Of a stretch of DNA of 64,000 bases, positions 16,400-25,036 are shown in pieces. The position numbers were made by a program, and so were the translations under genes. Numbering within the stretch: the stretch's first letter is position 1; each line of letters begins with the position of its first letter. The stretch lies in the NCBI GenBank assembly GCA_964236695.1, contig CAXSFU010000002.1:1-64000 (forward strand). Reading direction: 5' to 3'. This DNA comes from CAXSEF01 sp964236695 (GTDB lineage: Bacteria; Pseudomonadota; Alphaproteobacteria; Acetobacterales; Acetobacteraceae). The notes under the pieces are model-generated. The model had not been told where the DNA came from. It made no database searches and saw only the letters and a list, made by a program, of their open reading frames with translations.

Positions 16400-17530
16400 A
16401 TGGCCGTGCGGGCGGTCGCAGCGCCGGACGGCGTCGGAGGCGGCACGGCGGGGGGCGGGGGGCAGGCGCCGGTCCGCGCGGGGACGGGCGCCGGGCCGGG
16501 CGATGCCGCGCCCGCGTGCGGGCCGCGCCGGGTGGCGATCGTCACGGATGCCTGGGTGCCGCAGGTCAACGGCGTGGTGCGCACCCTGTCGACGGTGGTG
16601 GCGGAGCTGGCGGGCCTCGGGGTGGCGGTCGAGGTGATCGGGCCGGAGCGGTTCCGCACCGTGCCGTGCCCCACCTACCCGGAGATCCGGCTCGCGGTGC
16701 TGCCGCGCCGGCGGCTGTGGCGGCTGCTGCGCGCGGCGCGGCCGGAGTGCGTGCACATCGCGACCGAGGGGCCGCTCGGCATGGCGGCGCGCGCGCTGTG
16801 CCGGCGCCACGGCTGGCGCTACACGACCTCGTTCCACACACGGTTTCCCGAGTACCTGCGCGCGCGCACCGGGCTGCCGCTGGCGCTGTCGTATGCGGTG
16901 CTGCGCCGCTTCCACAACGGCGGCGCCGGCACCATGGTGGCCACCGACAGCCTGCATCGCGAGCTGGAGCAACGCGGCTTCACCGGGTTGCGCCGCTGGT
17001 CGCGGGGGGTGGATCTCGCGCTGTTCGCGACGGGGCCGCGCGACCCGTGGGACGGGCTGGCGCGGCCGGTGTTCGCCTATGTCGGCCGGGTCGCGGTGGA
17101 GAAGAACATTTCGGCGTTCCTGGCGCTCGACCTGCCCGGCTCCAAGGTGGTGGTGGGCGACGGGCCGCAGCTCGCGGCGCTGCGTCGGCGGTTCCCGGAC
17201 GCGCACTTCGCCGGGGCGCGGTTCGGGCCGGCGCTCGCGGCCTCGTTCGCGGGGGCGGACGTCATGGTGTTCCCGTCGCGCACCGACACCTTCGGGCTGG
17301 TGGTGCTGGAAAGCCTGGCGTGCGGCACGCCGGTCGCGGCGTTCCCGGTGATGGGGCCGCGCGACATCCTGCGCGACGGGGTCACCGGGGGGCTGGACGA
17401 GGACCTGCGGGCGGCGTGCCTGCGTGCGCTGGCGGCGGACCGGGGGGCGTGCCGGGCGCGCGCGGAGGGGTACTCCTGGCGTGGCTGCGCGGAGCAGTTC
17501 CTGGGGTTCCTGGTGCCGGCGGGAGGGTGA
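16400..17530 (+). CDS. GT4-family glycosyltransferase
   Basis: A 376-residue protein; ATG 16400 is used, and GTG 16391 would overlap the previous stop. A Gly/Ala-rich stretch of about 40 residues precedes the catalytic domain beginning RRVAIVTDAWVPQVNGVV. GT-B features include the acceptor-side HIATEGPLGMAARA and SFHTRFPEYL, and the donor-binding YVGRVAVEKN, VVGDGPQ and FPSRTDTFGLVVLESLACG with its E-x7-E pattern. The closest general match is the mannosyl/glucosyl-lipid transferase group. It is likely to glycosylate a membrane lipid or envelope precursor together with the phosphoesterase. Confidence 0.87.
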   Translation: MAVRAVAAPDGVGGGTAGGGGQAPVRAGTGAGPGDAAPACGPRRVAIVTDAWVPQVNGVVRTLSTVVAELAGLGVAVEVIGPERFRTVPCPTYPEIRLAVLPRRRLWRLLRAARPECVHIATEGPLGMAARALCRRHGWRYTTSFHTRFPEYLRARTGLPLALSYAVLRRFHNGGAGTMVATDSLHRELEQRGFTGLRRWSRGVDLALFATGPRDPWDGLARPVFAYVGRVAVEKNISAFLALDLPGSKVVVGDGPQLAALRRRFPDAHFAGARFGPALAASFAGADVMVFPSRTDTFGLVVLESLACGTPVAAFPVMGPRDILRDGVTGGLDEDLRAACLRALAADRGACRARAEGYSWRGCAEQFLGFLVPAGG

Positions 17531-17532
17531 CA

Positions 17533-17666
17533 GGCGAGGCAAGGCCAGGGCTCTGCCCTGGACCCGCCAGGGGCGAGCCGCCCGTGGACTCGGCCTCACT
17601 TAAGTCGAGGGTTCCAAGGGCTCGCCCTTGGCGGGGTCCAGGGGCAGAGCCCCTGGCCTTCCTTCC
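17533..17666. repeat. Family A repeat, full copy upstream of DUF374
   Basis: Full copy with left outer stem CCAGGGC/GCCCTGG (flank ACCCGCC), inner left stem CAGGGGCG, centre CTTAAG, inner right stem CCAAGGGC/GCCCTTGG and right outer stem CCAGGGGC/GCCCCTGG. It lies between the glycosyltransferase stop and the start of the lipid A operon. Confidence 0.9.
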
Positions 17667-17729
17667 GGCAGGCCGGACCCCGGGGCCGTCGGTATGACAC
17701 CGCCCGCCCGGCGTGCTACCGGCCGGGCC

Positions 17730-18449
17730 ATGCGCATTCCCTTTCGCGGCCCGGGCCGGTTGCTGCGTGCCGGCCCGGTGCAGGCGGCGGCGGCGGCGGC
17801 GCTCGGTCTGTATGTGGCCGCAGCGCTGCGCCTGACGCGCTGGAGCGTGCACGGCGGGGCGCACCTGGCGGCGCCACGCGCGGGGGTGCCGGTGCTGGCG
17901 GCGTTCTGGCACGAGCGGCTGCCGCTGAGCCCGGCGATCTGGGGGCATGTGCGGCGCACCGGGGTGGCGGGGCTGCGGATGCACGTGCTGGTCAGCCGGC
18001 ATCGCGACGGACGGTTCTTCGCGCGTGCGATCCGGCGCTTCGGGGTGGAGGTGGTGCACGGGTCCACGGAGCGGGCGGGGCGGGGCGGGGCGGCGTCCGG
18101 CAAGGGCGGGGCGGCGGCGCTGCGCGGGCTGGTGGCCGTGGTGGCGCGGGGCGGGCTGGTGGCGATCACCCCGGACGGGCCGCGCGGGCCGGCGCGGCGG
18201 GCGGCGGCGGGGGTGGCGCAGCTCGCGGCGCTGAGCGGGGCGCCGGTGCTGCCGGTGTCGGCGCAGTGCACGCGCAGGGTGGTGCTGGGGACGTGGGACC
18301 GCATGGTGCTGCCGCTGCCGTTCGGGCGCGGCGTGGTGGTGTGCGGGGCGCCGATCCCGGTGGCGCGCGACGGCTGGCGGGAGGCGCTGCCGCTGATCGA
18401 GGCGGCGCTGGACCTGGCGTCGGACGAGGCGGACCGGCTGTGCCGCTGA
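17730..18449 (+). CDS. DUF374 lysophospholipid acyltransferase-family protein
   Basis: A 239-residue protein from ATG 17730. A hydrophobic N-terminal segment (AAAAALGLYVAAALRLT) probably anchors it to the inner membrane. FWHERLPL and ITPDGPRGPARRAAAGV match the DUF374 family, whose members resemble acyltransferases and usually lie just upstream of waaA in Alphaproteobacteria. It is the first gene of a four-gene lipid A/Kdo operon; its end overlaps the waaA start by 10 bp. Exact reaction unproven. Confidence 0.85.
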   Translation: MRIPFRGPGRLLRAGPVQAAAAAALGLYVAAALRLTRWSVHGGAHLAAPRAGVPVLAAFWHERLPLSPAIWGHVRRTGVAGLRMHVLVSRHRDGRFFARAIRRFGVEVVHGSTERAGRGGAASGKGGAAALRGLVAVVARGGLVAITPDGPRGPARRAAAGVAQLAALSGAPVLPVSAQCTRRVVLGTWDRMVLPLPFGRGVVVCGAPIPVARDGWREALPLIEAALDLASDEADRLCR

Positions 18450-19816
18450 TCCCGGGCGCGGCGGGGGCTGGGGCGGGGGGCTTGGCGAGGCGCGCGGCGG
18501 GGCCGCCGTCCCTGCGGGTGTGGGCGCTGGCGGCGGCGGCGGCGGCCCCGGCGCTGCGGCTGATGCTGCGCCGGCGGGTGGGGCGCGGGCGGGAGGTGGC
18601 GTCGCGGCTGGCGGAGCGGCGCGGAGTGGACGTGACGCCGCGCCCGCCCGGCCTGCTGCTCTGGGTGCATGCGGCCAGCGTGGGGGAGACCGCCTCGGTG
18701 CTGCCGGTGCTGGCGGCGCTGCCGGAGGCGGTGTCCGTGCTGCTGACCACGGCGACCGTGACCGGCGGCGCGCTGGCGGAGCGGCGTCTGGCCGAGATGG
18801 GGCTGGGCGGGCGGATGGTGCACCGGTTTGCCCCGCTGGACGTGCCGGCCTGGGGGGCGCGGTTCCTGGCGCACTGGCGGCCGGACGCGGCGGCGTTCGT
18901 GGAAAGCGAGCTTTGGCCCAACCTGCTGGGGGCCTGCCGGGCGCGGGGCATTCCGACTGCGCTGGTCAACGGGCGGATGTCGGCGCGCTCTGCGCGGGGC
19001 TGGGGGCGGGCGCCGGGGCTGGCGCGGCACGTGCTGGGAGGGTTCGACCTGGTGGGGGCGCAGTCCGAGGAGGACGCCGGGCGGCTGCGCGCGCTCGGCG
19101 CCCGCGAGGTGGCGGTGCCGGGCAACCTGAAGTATGCCGCGGCCCCGCTGCCGGTGGACGGGGCGGCGCTGGCGCGGCTGCGGGGGGCGCTTGGCGGGCG
19201 GCCGGTGTGGCTCGCGGCCAGCACGCATCCCGGCGAGGAGGCGGTGATCCTCGACGTGCACCGCGGGCTTGCCGCCGGCCGGCCCGGGCTGGTGACGGTC
19301 ATCGCCCCGCGCCATCCGGATCGGGGGCCTGAGCTGGCACGAGCGCTGGCGGCGGCCGGGAGCGACGCGGGCTTGGGGGAGGCGGGGGCGGCGACGGTGA
19401 TCGCGCGTCATGGGGCGGGCGAGGGGCCGCCGCCCGGGGGGGTGTGGCTGTTCGACGCGCTGGGGGAGCTGGGGACGCTGTTCGCGCTGTCGGGGATCGT
19501 GGCGATGGGGAACTCGCTGGCCGGGGAGGGCGGGGGGCACAATCCGCTGGAGCCGGCGCGGGCGGGCTGCGCCGTGGCGACCGGGCCGCGGGTGGCGAAC
19601 TTCGCCGCCGTGGCGGCGCGGCTGCGCGACGCAGGGGGGCTGTTCGTCGCAGACGGGCCGGAGGCGCTGGCGTCGTGGGTGGGGCGCATGCTCGACGATC
19701 CGGACGCGCGCCTGGCCGCGGGGGAGGCGGGACGCAGGGCCGCGGACGCGTTCGCCGGGCTGCCCGGGGAGATCGCGGCGGCGCTGGTGCGCCTGCTGCC
19801 GGTGGCGGCGCGGTGA
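18440..19816 (+). CDS. waaA: 3-deoxy-D-manno-octulosonic acid (Kdo) transferase
   Basis: A 458-residue membrane-associated GT-B glycosyltransferase that adds Kdo from CMP-Kdo to the lipid A precursor. GTG 18440, overlapping the DUF374 stop, is the chosen start. WaaA landmarks are WVHAASVGE (catalytic Glu region), the segment PRHPDR, FVESELWPNLL, NGRMSARS, GNLKY, AASTHPGEE and GGHNPLEPA near the C-terminus. It sits between DUF374 and lpxK, as is usual in alphaproteobacterial lipid A operons. Confidence 0.95.
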   Translation: MPLIPGAAGAGAGGLARRAAGPPSLRVWALAAAAAAPALRLMLRRRVGRGREVASRLAERRGVDVTPRPPGLLLWVHAASVGETASVLPVLAALPEAVSVLLTTATVTGGALAERRLAEMGLGGRMVHRFAPLDVPAWGARFLAHWRPDAAAFVESELWPNLLGACRARGIPTALVNGRMSARSARGWGRAPGLARHVLGGFDLVGAQSEEDAGRLRALGAREVAVPGNLKYAAAPLPVDGAALARLRGALGGRPVWLAASTHPGEEAVILDVHRGLAAGRPGLVTVIAPRHPDRGPELARALAAAGSDAGLGEAGAATVIARHGAGEGPPPGGVWLFDALGELGTLFALSGIVAMGNSLAGEGGGHNPLEPARAGCAVATGPRVANFAAVAARLRDAGGLFVADGPEALASWVGRMLDDPDARLAAGEAGRRAADAFAGLPGEIAAALVRLLPVAAR

Positions 19817-20847
19817 GCGGGCGGTGGCCGGAGCCGCCCGGGTTCTGGCGGGCGGACGGGGCGATCCCGCGCCTGCTCGCGCCGGTGGCGGCGCTGGTCG
19901 CGGCCGCCACGGCGCGGCGGGTGGCGCGGGGCGGGTGGCGCGCGCCGGTCGCGGTGATCTGCTGCGGCAACGCCGGGGTGGGCGGGGCGGGCAAGACCAC
20001 GGTGGCGCTCGACCTGTTGCGACGGCTGTCGGCGCGCGGCGTCGCGGCGCACGCGCTGACGCGCGGCCATGGCGGGCGGGGGGGCAGGCGGGGCGGCGTG
20101 CTGCGGGTCGGGGCGGGGACGGGCGCGGCGCTGGCCGGGGACGAGGCGCTGCTGCTGGCGGCGTGCGCGCCGACCTGGGTGGCGGCGGACCGGGCGGCGG
20201 GGGCGCGGGCGGCGGTGGCGGCGGGGGCGGGGTGCCTGGTGATGGACGACGGGCTGCAGAACCCGGGGCTGGTGCAGCACTGCGGGCTGCTGGTGATCGA
20301 CGGCGCCGTGGGGTTCGGCAACGGGCGGGTGATGCCGGCGGGGCCGCTGCGCGAGCCGGTGGCGGCGGCGGCGGCGCGGTGCCGGGCGGCGGTGCTGGTC
20401 GGCGAGGACGCGGCCGGGGCGCTGGGCGCGCTGCCGGCGGGGATGGCGGTGCTGCGCGCGCGGCTGGTGCCGAAGGAGGGCGCCCGGCTGCGCGGGGAAA
20501 AGGTGTTCGCGTTCGCGGGGATCGCGCGGCCGTCGAAGTTCCATGCGACGCTGCTCGACGCCGGGGCGGTGCTGGCGGGCACGCGGGACTTTCCCGACCA
20601 CCACCGGTTCCGGGCCGGCGAGCTGCGGCGCGTGCTGGCCGAGGCGGCCCGGCTCGGCGCGGTGGCGGTGACCACGCCGAAGGACGCGGTGCGGCTGCCG
20701 GCCGCGGTGCGCGAGGCGGTGGCGGTGCTCGACGTGGCGCTGGTGTGGGAGGACGAGGCGGCGCTGGAGGCCCTGCTCGACGCGGTGCTGGGGGAGGCGG
20801 GGGTGCGCGCGGCGGGGGTGCGCGCGGGCGGGGCGGCGGCGGCGTGA
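19813..20847 (+). CDS. lpxK: Tetraacyldisaccharide 4'-kinase
   Basis: A 344-residue inner-membrane P-loop kinase that phosphorylates the 4' position of the lipid A disaccharide. GTG 19813 overlaps the waaA stop (GTGA). Walker A is GNAGVGGAGKTT; LpxK-specific pieces are ALTRGHGGR, AGDEALLLA, MDDGLQNP, FGNGRVMPAGPLREP, FAGIARPSKFHATL and FPDHHRF, with TTPKDAVRL near the end. The last 20 residues are a low-complexity Gly/Ala tail. Translation is probably coupled to waaA and to the downstream acyltransferase. Confidence 0.95.
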   Translation: MSGRWPEPPGFWRADGAIPRLLAPVAALVAAATARRVARGGWRAPVAVICCGNAGVGGAGKTTVALDLLRRLSARGVAAHALTRGHGGRGGRRGGVLRVGAGTGAALAGDEALLLAACAPTWVAADRAAGARAAVAAGAGCLVMDDGLQNPGLVQHCGLLVIDGAVGFGNGRVMPAGPLREPVAAAAARCRAAVLVGEDAAGALGALPAGMAVLRARLVPKEGARLRGEKVFAFAGIARPSKFHATLLDAGAVLAGTRDFPDHHRFRAGELRRVLAEAARLGAVAVTTPKDAVRLPAAVREAVAVLDVALVWEDEAALEALLDAVLGEAGVRAAGVRAGGAAAA

Positions 20848-21755
20848 GTGCGCCGGGGCGGCTGAGGGCGCGGGTGGAGGTGGAGCTGCTGCGCGCGGGG
20901 CTGGGGGTGCTGCGCGCGCTCGGGCCGGTGGCGGCGTCGAATCTCGGCGGCGCGGTGGCGCGGGCGGTGGGGCCGTGGCTGCCGGTGTCGCGGGTGGCGG
21001 AGGCGAACCTGCGGGCGGCGCTGCCGGGGCTCGACGCGGCGGGGCGGCGGCGGGTGGTGCGCGGGGTGTGGGACAACCTCGGGCGCACGGTGGGCGAGCT
21101 GCCGCACGTCGGCGCGCTGCGCGAGGGGCCGGGGCCTGGGCCGGGCTGGGAAATGGAGGGCGCGGCGATCCTGGAGGCGGCGCGGGCGGCGGGCGGGCCG
21201 GTGATCTTCGTGTCCGGCCACATCGGCAACTGGGAGATGATGCCGCCCGCGGTGGCGCGCCACGGCCTGCCGTTCGCCAGCCTGTACCGCGCGGCCGCCA
21301 ACCCCGCGGTGGACGCCGCGGTGGTGGCGCTGCGCAGGCGGGCGCTGGGCAGCGAGGTGCCGATGTTTCCCAAGGGGTCGGCGGGCGCGCGGGCGGCGCT
21401 GGCGCATCTGCGGGCGGGGGGGCACGTGGGGATGCTGCTGGACCAGAAGATGAACGACGGCGTCGCGGCGCGCTTCTTCGGGCGGGAGGCGATGACCGCG
21501 CCGGCGCTGGCGGCGCTGGCGCTGCGCTTCCGCTGCCGGGTGATCCCTGGGCACGTGCAGCGGCTGGGGCCGGCGCGGTTCCGCCTGGTGGTCGAGCCGC
21601 CGATGGCGCTGCCCGACAGCGGCGACCGGCAGGCGGACATCCTGGCGCTCACCCAGGCGGTCAACGACACGCTGGAGCGCTGGATCGCGGCGCGGCCGGA
21701 CAGCTGGCTGTGGCTGCACCGGCGCTGGCCGAGGGAGGGGGCGACGGGGGGCTAG
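20844..21755 (+). CDS. lpxL: Lipid A biosynthesis (lauroyl) acyltransferase
   Basis: A 303-residue acyltransferase of the LpxL/HtrB group that adds a secondary acyl chain to lipid A. GTG 20844 overlaps the lpxK stop (GTGA). The catalytic H-x4-E motif is HIGNWE; other family segments are SLYRAAANPAVD, VGMLLDQKMNDGV and FFGREAMTAPA. It is the last gene of the operon; a family B repeat follows the stop codon and may end transcription. Whether lauroyl or another chain is transferred cannot be read from sequence. Confidence 0.88.
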   Translation: MSAPGRLRARVEVELLRAGLGVLRALGPVAASNLGGAVARAVGPWLPVSRVAEANLRAALPGLDAAGRRRVVRGVWDNLGRTVGELPHVGALREGPGPGPGWEMEGAAILEAARAAGGPVIFVSGHIGNWEMMPPAVARHGLPFASLYRAAANPAVDAAVVALRRRALGSEVPMFPKGSAGARAALAHLRAGGHVGMLLDQKMNDGVAARFFGREAMTAPALAALALRFRCRVIPGHVQRLGPARFRLVVEPPMALPDSGDRQADILALTQAVNDTLERWIAARPDSWLWLHRRWPREGATGG

Positions 21756-21790
21756 GGTCGTTGACCTGCGGGCTCCGGGCCTCGTGTGTC

Positions 21791-21938
21791 AGGACGGGAA
21801 GGAAGCGTGTTCTTTCTTGAACGAAGTAACCAAAAGAACTTCTGCCCATCTGGGTCCGGGCTGCTCGCGTGCCCGGAGTCCCCTGGGCGACGTTTTCCTG
21901 TTTCTTCTTCATGAAAAGAAGAAGCTGCTTTCCTGCCT
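21791..21938. repeat. Family B repeat downstream of lpxL
   Basis: AT-rich element in a GC-rich setting. It starts with GAAGGAAGCG, has a first arm GTTCTTTCTTGAACGAAG (partly decayed stem), a GC-rich centre, then a second hairpin CTTCTTCATGAAAAGAAG and ends TTTCCTGCC. It lies after the lipid A operon; a terminator role is plausible. Confidence 0.75.
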
Positions 21939-22074
21939 GAAGCAGCAGGCTGACACCAGGTCCAGGAGGCCTCCAGGGCAGCCGCGCCCGTGCCGGCGGC
22001 GGCGCGGCGGTCGTTCACTTAGGCGAAACCGGTGCCGGCCTACGCTGCCCTGATCGTTGCAGGGGAGCGGCGTC

Positions 22075-23340
22075 GTGCAGGGGCGTGAGCGGGACGGGAT
22101 GTCCTTCCGGCGAGGCTGGCGCTGGCAGCCGGGGGAGCGCGGGAGCGTGTGGTTCTGCGCCGTGGTGGCCGGAGTGTTCGCCTTTTTCGCGATCGAGGCG
22201 GTCCGGACGGACATCGCGGGATACGGGCCCCTCCCGTTCACGGATTTCTTCGGGATCTGGTCGTATGCCAGGCTGGTTCTCCACCATTCAGCTGCCCGGC
22301 TCTACGACCCCGTGTGGCTGCACCAGGCGCAGGTGGCGCTGGGGATGCTGCCCGGCGCCGAGATGCCCTTCCCGTATCCGCCGACCTTCCTGCTCCTGGT
22401 GTGGCCGATCGGCCTGCTGCCGTTCTGGGCGGCCTATGTCGTCTGGGTTGGCGGCTCGCTCTGCTTGTGCCTGCTCGCGACCTGCCTGGGCGCGCGGGGC
22501 ATGGTGGGGTCGGTGGCCACCACGCTGCTCGCGCCGACCACCGCCGTCTGCGTGGTCGCGGGCCAGGGCGGGTTCCTGCTCGCTGCGCTGCTGGTCGGAG
22601 GCCTGCGGCTGCTGGAGCGGCGCCCGTTGCTGGCCGGGGTGCTGTTCGGCCTGCTGACGTTCAAGCCGCAGTTCGGGCTGCTGCTGCCGGTCGCCCTGGT
22701 GGCGGCCGGGCGGTGGCGGTGCATCGCCGCCGCGGGCGCCACCACGGCCGCGCTGCTGGTCCTGGACACGTCCGTGTTCGGTTGCGCGATCTGGCCAGCC
22801 TGGTGGCGGTCGCTGCCGGCATACGCCGAGATGTTCGACCGTGCGACGGCGGAGAACCGGACGATTCCGACCGTGCTGGGCAACATCCAGGCACTCGGCC
22901 TGTCGCACGGCGTGGCGCAGGGGGGGCAGGCGGCGGCGGCGCTGCTGGCGGCGGTGGCGGTCTGGTTCGCTTGGCGGCGACCCGGGCCGTTCGCGGTGCC
23001 AGTGCTGCTGGCCGCGACCTGCCTCGCTACGCCGCACGCCTTTCTCTACGACCTGCCGATGCTGTCGGCCGCGGTGATCCTGTTCACGCGACACCGGCTG
23101 CGGGCGGAAGGATCGCTGCCGCCGCACGAGGTCGCGGTGCTAGCCGTCGTGCTGGCGATGCCGGTCGTGGTGGTGATGCAGGCACCTGCGGCGCCGGTCA
23201 GCAGCGTGACGATAGGCGTGTTCCTTTGCCTTGGCCTGGATGCCGGGGAGAGGCGCCGAGTTGCAGAAACGTGGGAAACGCGGCAGGGCTGGGCGGAGGC
23301 AAGGCCAGAGGCCCAGCCTCCGGACGCGGCCGGGGCCTGA
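22075..23340 (+). CDS. GT87/DUF2029 polytopic membrane glycosyltransferase, copy 1
   Basis: A 421-residue membrane protein with about ten hydrophobic segments. GTG 22075 is chosen because the tandem paralog keeps the same GTCGTGCAG start context behind a purine-rich ribosome site. The first periplasmic loop carries DFFGIWSYARLVL and LYDPVWLHQAQ, and FPYPPTFLLLVWPIG and LTFKPQFGLLLP follow, the pattern of DUF2029 (GT87) polyprenyl-phosphate-sugar-dependent transferases. It probably adds a sugar to an envelope glycolipid or polymer. The C-terminal tail (AEARPEAQPPDAAGA) is read from a decayed family A repeat, and the stop lies in a hairpin loop. Confidence 0.8.
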   Translation: MQGRERDGMSFRRGWRWQPGERGSVWFCAVVAGVFAFFAIEAVRTDIAGYGPLPFTDFFGIWSYARLVLHHSAARLYDPVWLHQAQVALGMLPGAEMPFPYPPTFLLLVWPIGLLPFWAAYVVWVGGSLCLCLLATCLGARGMVGSVATTLLAPTTAVCVVAGQGGFLLAALLVGGLRLLERRPLLAGVLFGLLTFKPQFGLLLPVALVAAGRWRCIAAAGATTAALLVLDTSVFGCAIWPAWWRSLPAYAEMFDRATAENRTIPTVLGNIQALGLSHGVAQGGQAAAALLAAVAVWFAWRRPGPFAVPVLLAATCLATPHAFLYDLPMLSAAVILFTRHRLRAEGSLPPHEVAVLAVVLAMPVVVVMQAPAAPVSSVTIGVFLCLGLDAGERRRVAETWETRQGWAEARPEAQPPDAAGA

Positions 23341-23350
23341 GGCCCCGGAC
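23297..23350. repeat. Decayed family A repeat at GT87 copy 1 stop codon
   Basis: Begins GGCAAGGCCAGAGGCC and contains a perfect hairpin CCGGGGCC-TGA-GGCCCCGG at 23330-23348, whose loop is the stop codon of the upstream gene. It is similar to the dut case, where the stop also lies in a repeat loop. Confidence 0.6.
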
Positions 23351-23435
23351 CCATCGCCGCTGGCCGAGGAAGGAGGCGCCTGGGCGCTAGAGGATGTTAC
23401 TGACCTGCCATTCCCGATTCGATTTGTTACGCTGC

Positions 23436-23579
23436 TTCTAGAAGAAAGTATATTCTTTCTTGAAAGAAATGACTAAGAAACTTTTGAGTATTGATCCCCG
23501 GCGCTACCCGCGCGCAGAGGCCCCAATAAGCTAAGTCTTTTTGTTTCTTCTTCAGAAGAAGTGCCTTATCTTCCTGCCC
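23436..23579. repeat. Family B repeat between the tandem GT87 genes
   Basis: AT-rich element with first hairpin ATTCTTTCTTGAAAGAAAT, a GC-rich centre, then AGTCTTTTTG, the second hairpin CTTCTTCAGAAGAAG and an end TTCCTGCCC. Same layout as the copy before GT87 copy 1, which suggests it was duplicated together with the gene. Confidence 0.8.
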
Positions 23580-23692
23580 ATTGCAACGAGCTGCCACGAA
23601 ATCCGTAACAGCCTCCAGGAGGGCGCACGGCGTTCACCAGGGCGAAACGAAGGCGGGCCTAGACTGCGGCCAGCGTCGTGGGGGAGGGCGTC

Positions 23693-25036
23693 GTGCAGGC
23701 AAGCGAGCGGAATGCAGCATTGTGCCGGGCCGGCTGGCGCTGGGCGCCGCGGGACCGCGGGGCCGTGTGGCTGTGCGCGGTGCTGGCTGCGCTGTTCGAC
23801 GTGCTCGTGGTCACGGCGAACCTGCATGGGCCCAAGAACTTCCCGTTCGGGGACTTCTTTGCGCTCTGGTCGTACGCCAGGCTGGTGCTGCTGCACCCGG
23901 CCGCCTGGCTGTACGACCCGGCGTGGCTGCACCAGGCGCAGGTGGCGATGGGGATGCTGCCGGCCGAGCAGAACCCGTTCCCGTATCCGCCGACCTTCCT
24001 GCTTCTCGTGTGGTGGATCGGGCTGCTGCCGTTCTGGCCGGCCTATTTCGCCTGGATCGGGGGCGCCCTGGGCCTGTGCCTGCTCGCGACCTGCCTCGGG
24101 CGGCGCGGCAAGGCGGGGGCGGTGGTGGTCACGCTGTTCGCGCCGACCAGCCTCGCGTGCATGGTGTCGGGCCAGAGCGGGTTCCTTCTCGCGTCGCTGC
24201 TGGTCGGGGGCGCGCGTCTGGGGGGGCGGCGGCCTCTCCTTGCCGGGGTGCTGTTCGGGCTGCTGACCTACAAGCCGCAGTTCGGGCTGATGGTGCCGGT
24301 CGCCCTGGTGGCGGCCGGGCGGTGGCGCTGCATCGCCGCCACGTGCGCCACCACCGCGACGCTTCTCGTCCTGGACACCGCGCTGTTCGGGCGCGCGATC
24401 TGGATGGCGTGGTGGCGCTCGCTTCCGGGCTACGCCGCGTTCTTCGACCAGGCGACGGCGGGGGTGCGGACCATCCCGACCGTGCTGGGCAACGCCCAGG
24501 AGCTCGGCCTGTCGCACGGCGCCGCGCAGGGGGTGCAGGCGGCGGCGGCGCTGCTGGCCGCGGTGGCGGTGTGGGCGGCGTGGCGCCGTCCCGGCCCGTT
24601 CGCCGCACCGGTGCTGCTGGCCGCGACCTGCCTCGCCACGCCGCACGCCTTTCTCTACGACCTGCCGATCCTGACGGCGGCCGTGATCCTGTTCGCCGGC
24701 GGCCGGCTGCAGGCGACGGGCTCGATCCCGGCGGGGGAGGCGGTGGTGCTGGCGGCGGTGCTGGCGATGCCGGTCGCCGTGGTGATGCTGGCGTCGGCCG
24801 TGCCGGTCAGCACGCTGACGGTCGCCGTGTTCCTCGGCGTGGGCGTGGCTGCGGGCGGCGGGGGGCGTTGGCTGGAAGCAAGGCCGGGCTCTGCCCGGAC
24901 CCGCCAGGCGAAGGTGGCCAAAGGTTCCGACGATCCGCCTGGATCGTTGGAAAGGCCGCCGGAGGGAGCCGTCCCTGGACCTGCCTTGCTTAAGATGTGC
25001 CGGGTCCAGGGGCGGCTCGCCCCTGGCGGAGTTTGA
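23693..25036 (+). CDS. GT87/DUF2029 polytopic membrane glycosyltransferase, copy 2
   Basis: A 447-residue tandem paralog of the preceding gene, nearly collinear with it (DFFALWSYARLVL, LYDPAWLHQAQVAMGML, FPYPPTFLLLVWWIG, LTYKPQFGLMVP). GTG 23693 has a strong GGGGGAGGG ribosome site and conserved context. The membrane domain ends near residue 390. The last 55 or so residues (from about EARPGSARTRQAKVAKGSDD) are translated from a family A repeat with its optional module, so this tail is probably not functional. The same reaction class as copy 1 is expected, with either a different sugar or acceptor or redundancy. Confidence 0.8.
   Translation: MQASERNAALCRAGWRWAPRDRGAVWLCAVLAALFDVLVVTANLHGPKNFPFGDFFALWSYARLVLLHPAAWLYDPAWLHQAQVAMGMLPAEQNPFPYPPTFLLLVWWIGLLPFWPAYFAWIGGALGLCLLATCLGRRGKAGAVVVTLFAPTSLACMVSGQSGFLLASLLVGGARLGGRRPLLAGVLFGLLTYKPQFGLMVPVALVAAGRWRCIAATCATTATLLVLDTALFGRAIWMAWWRSLPGYAAFFDQATAGVRTIPTVLGNAQELGLSHGAAQGVQAAAALLAAVAVWAAWRRPGPFAAPVLLAATCLATPHAFLYDLPILTAAVILFAGGRLQATGSIPAGEAVVLAAVLAMPVAVVMLASAVPVSTLTVAVFLGVGVAAGGGGRWLEARPGSARTRQAKVAKGSDDPPGSLERPPEGAVPGPALLKMCRVQGRLAPGGV

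Noticed and set aside
17600..21670. Very long minus-strand open frame (1356 codons) across the lipid A operon
   Set aside because: High GC leaves antisense frames without stops. The plus strand carries four clear enzyme families with coupled starts, while the minus-strand translation is low-complexity Pro/Arg/Ala with no domain.
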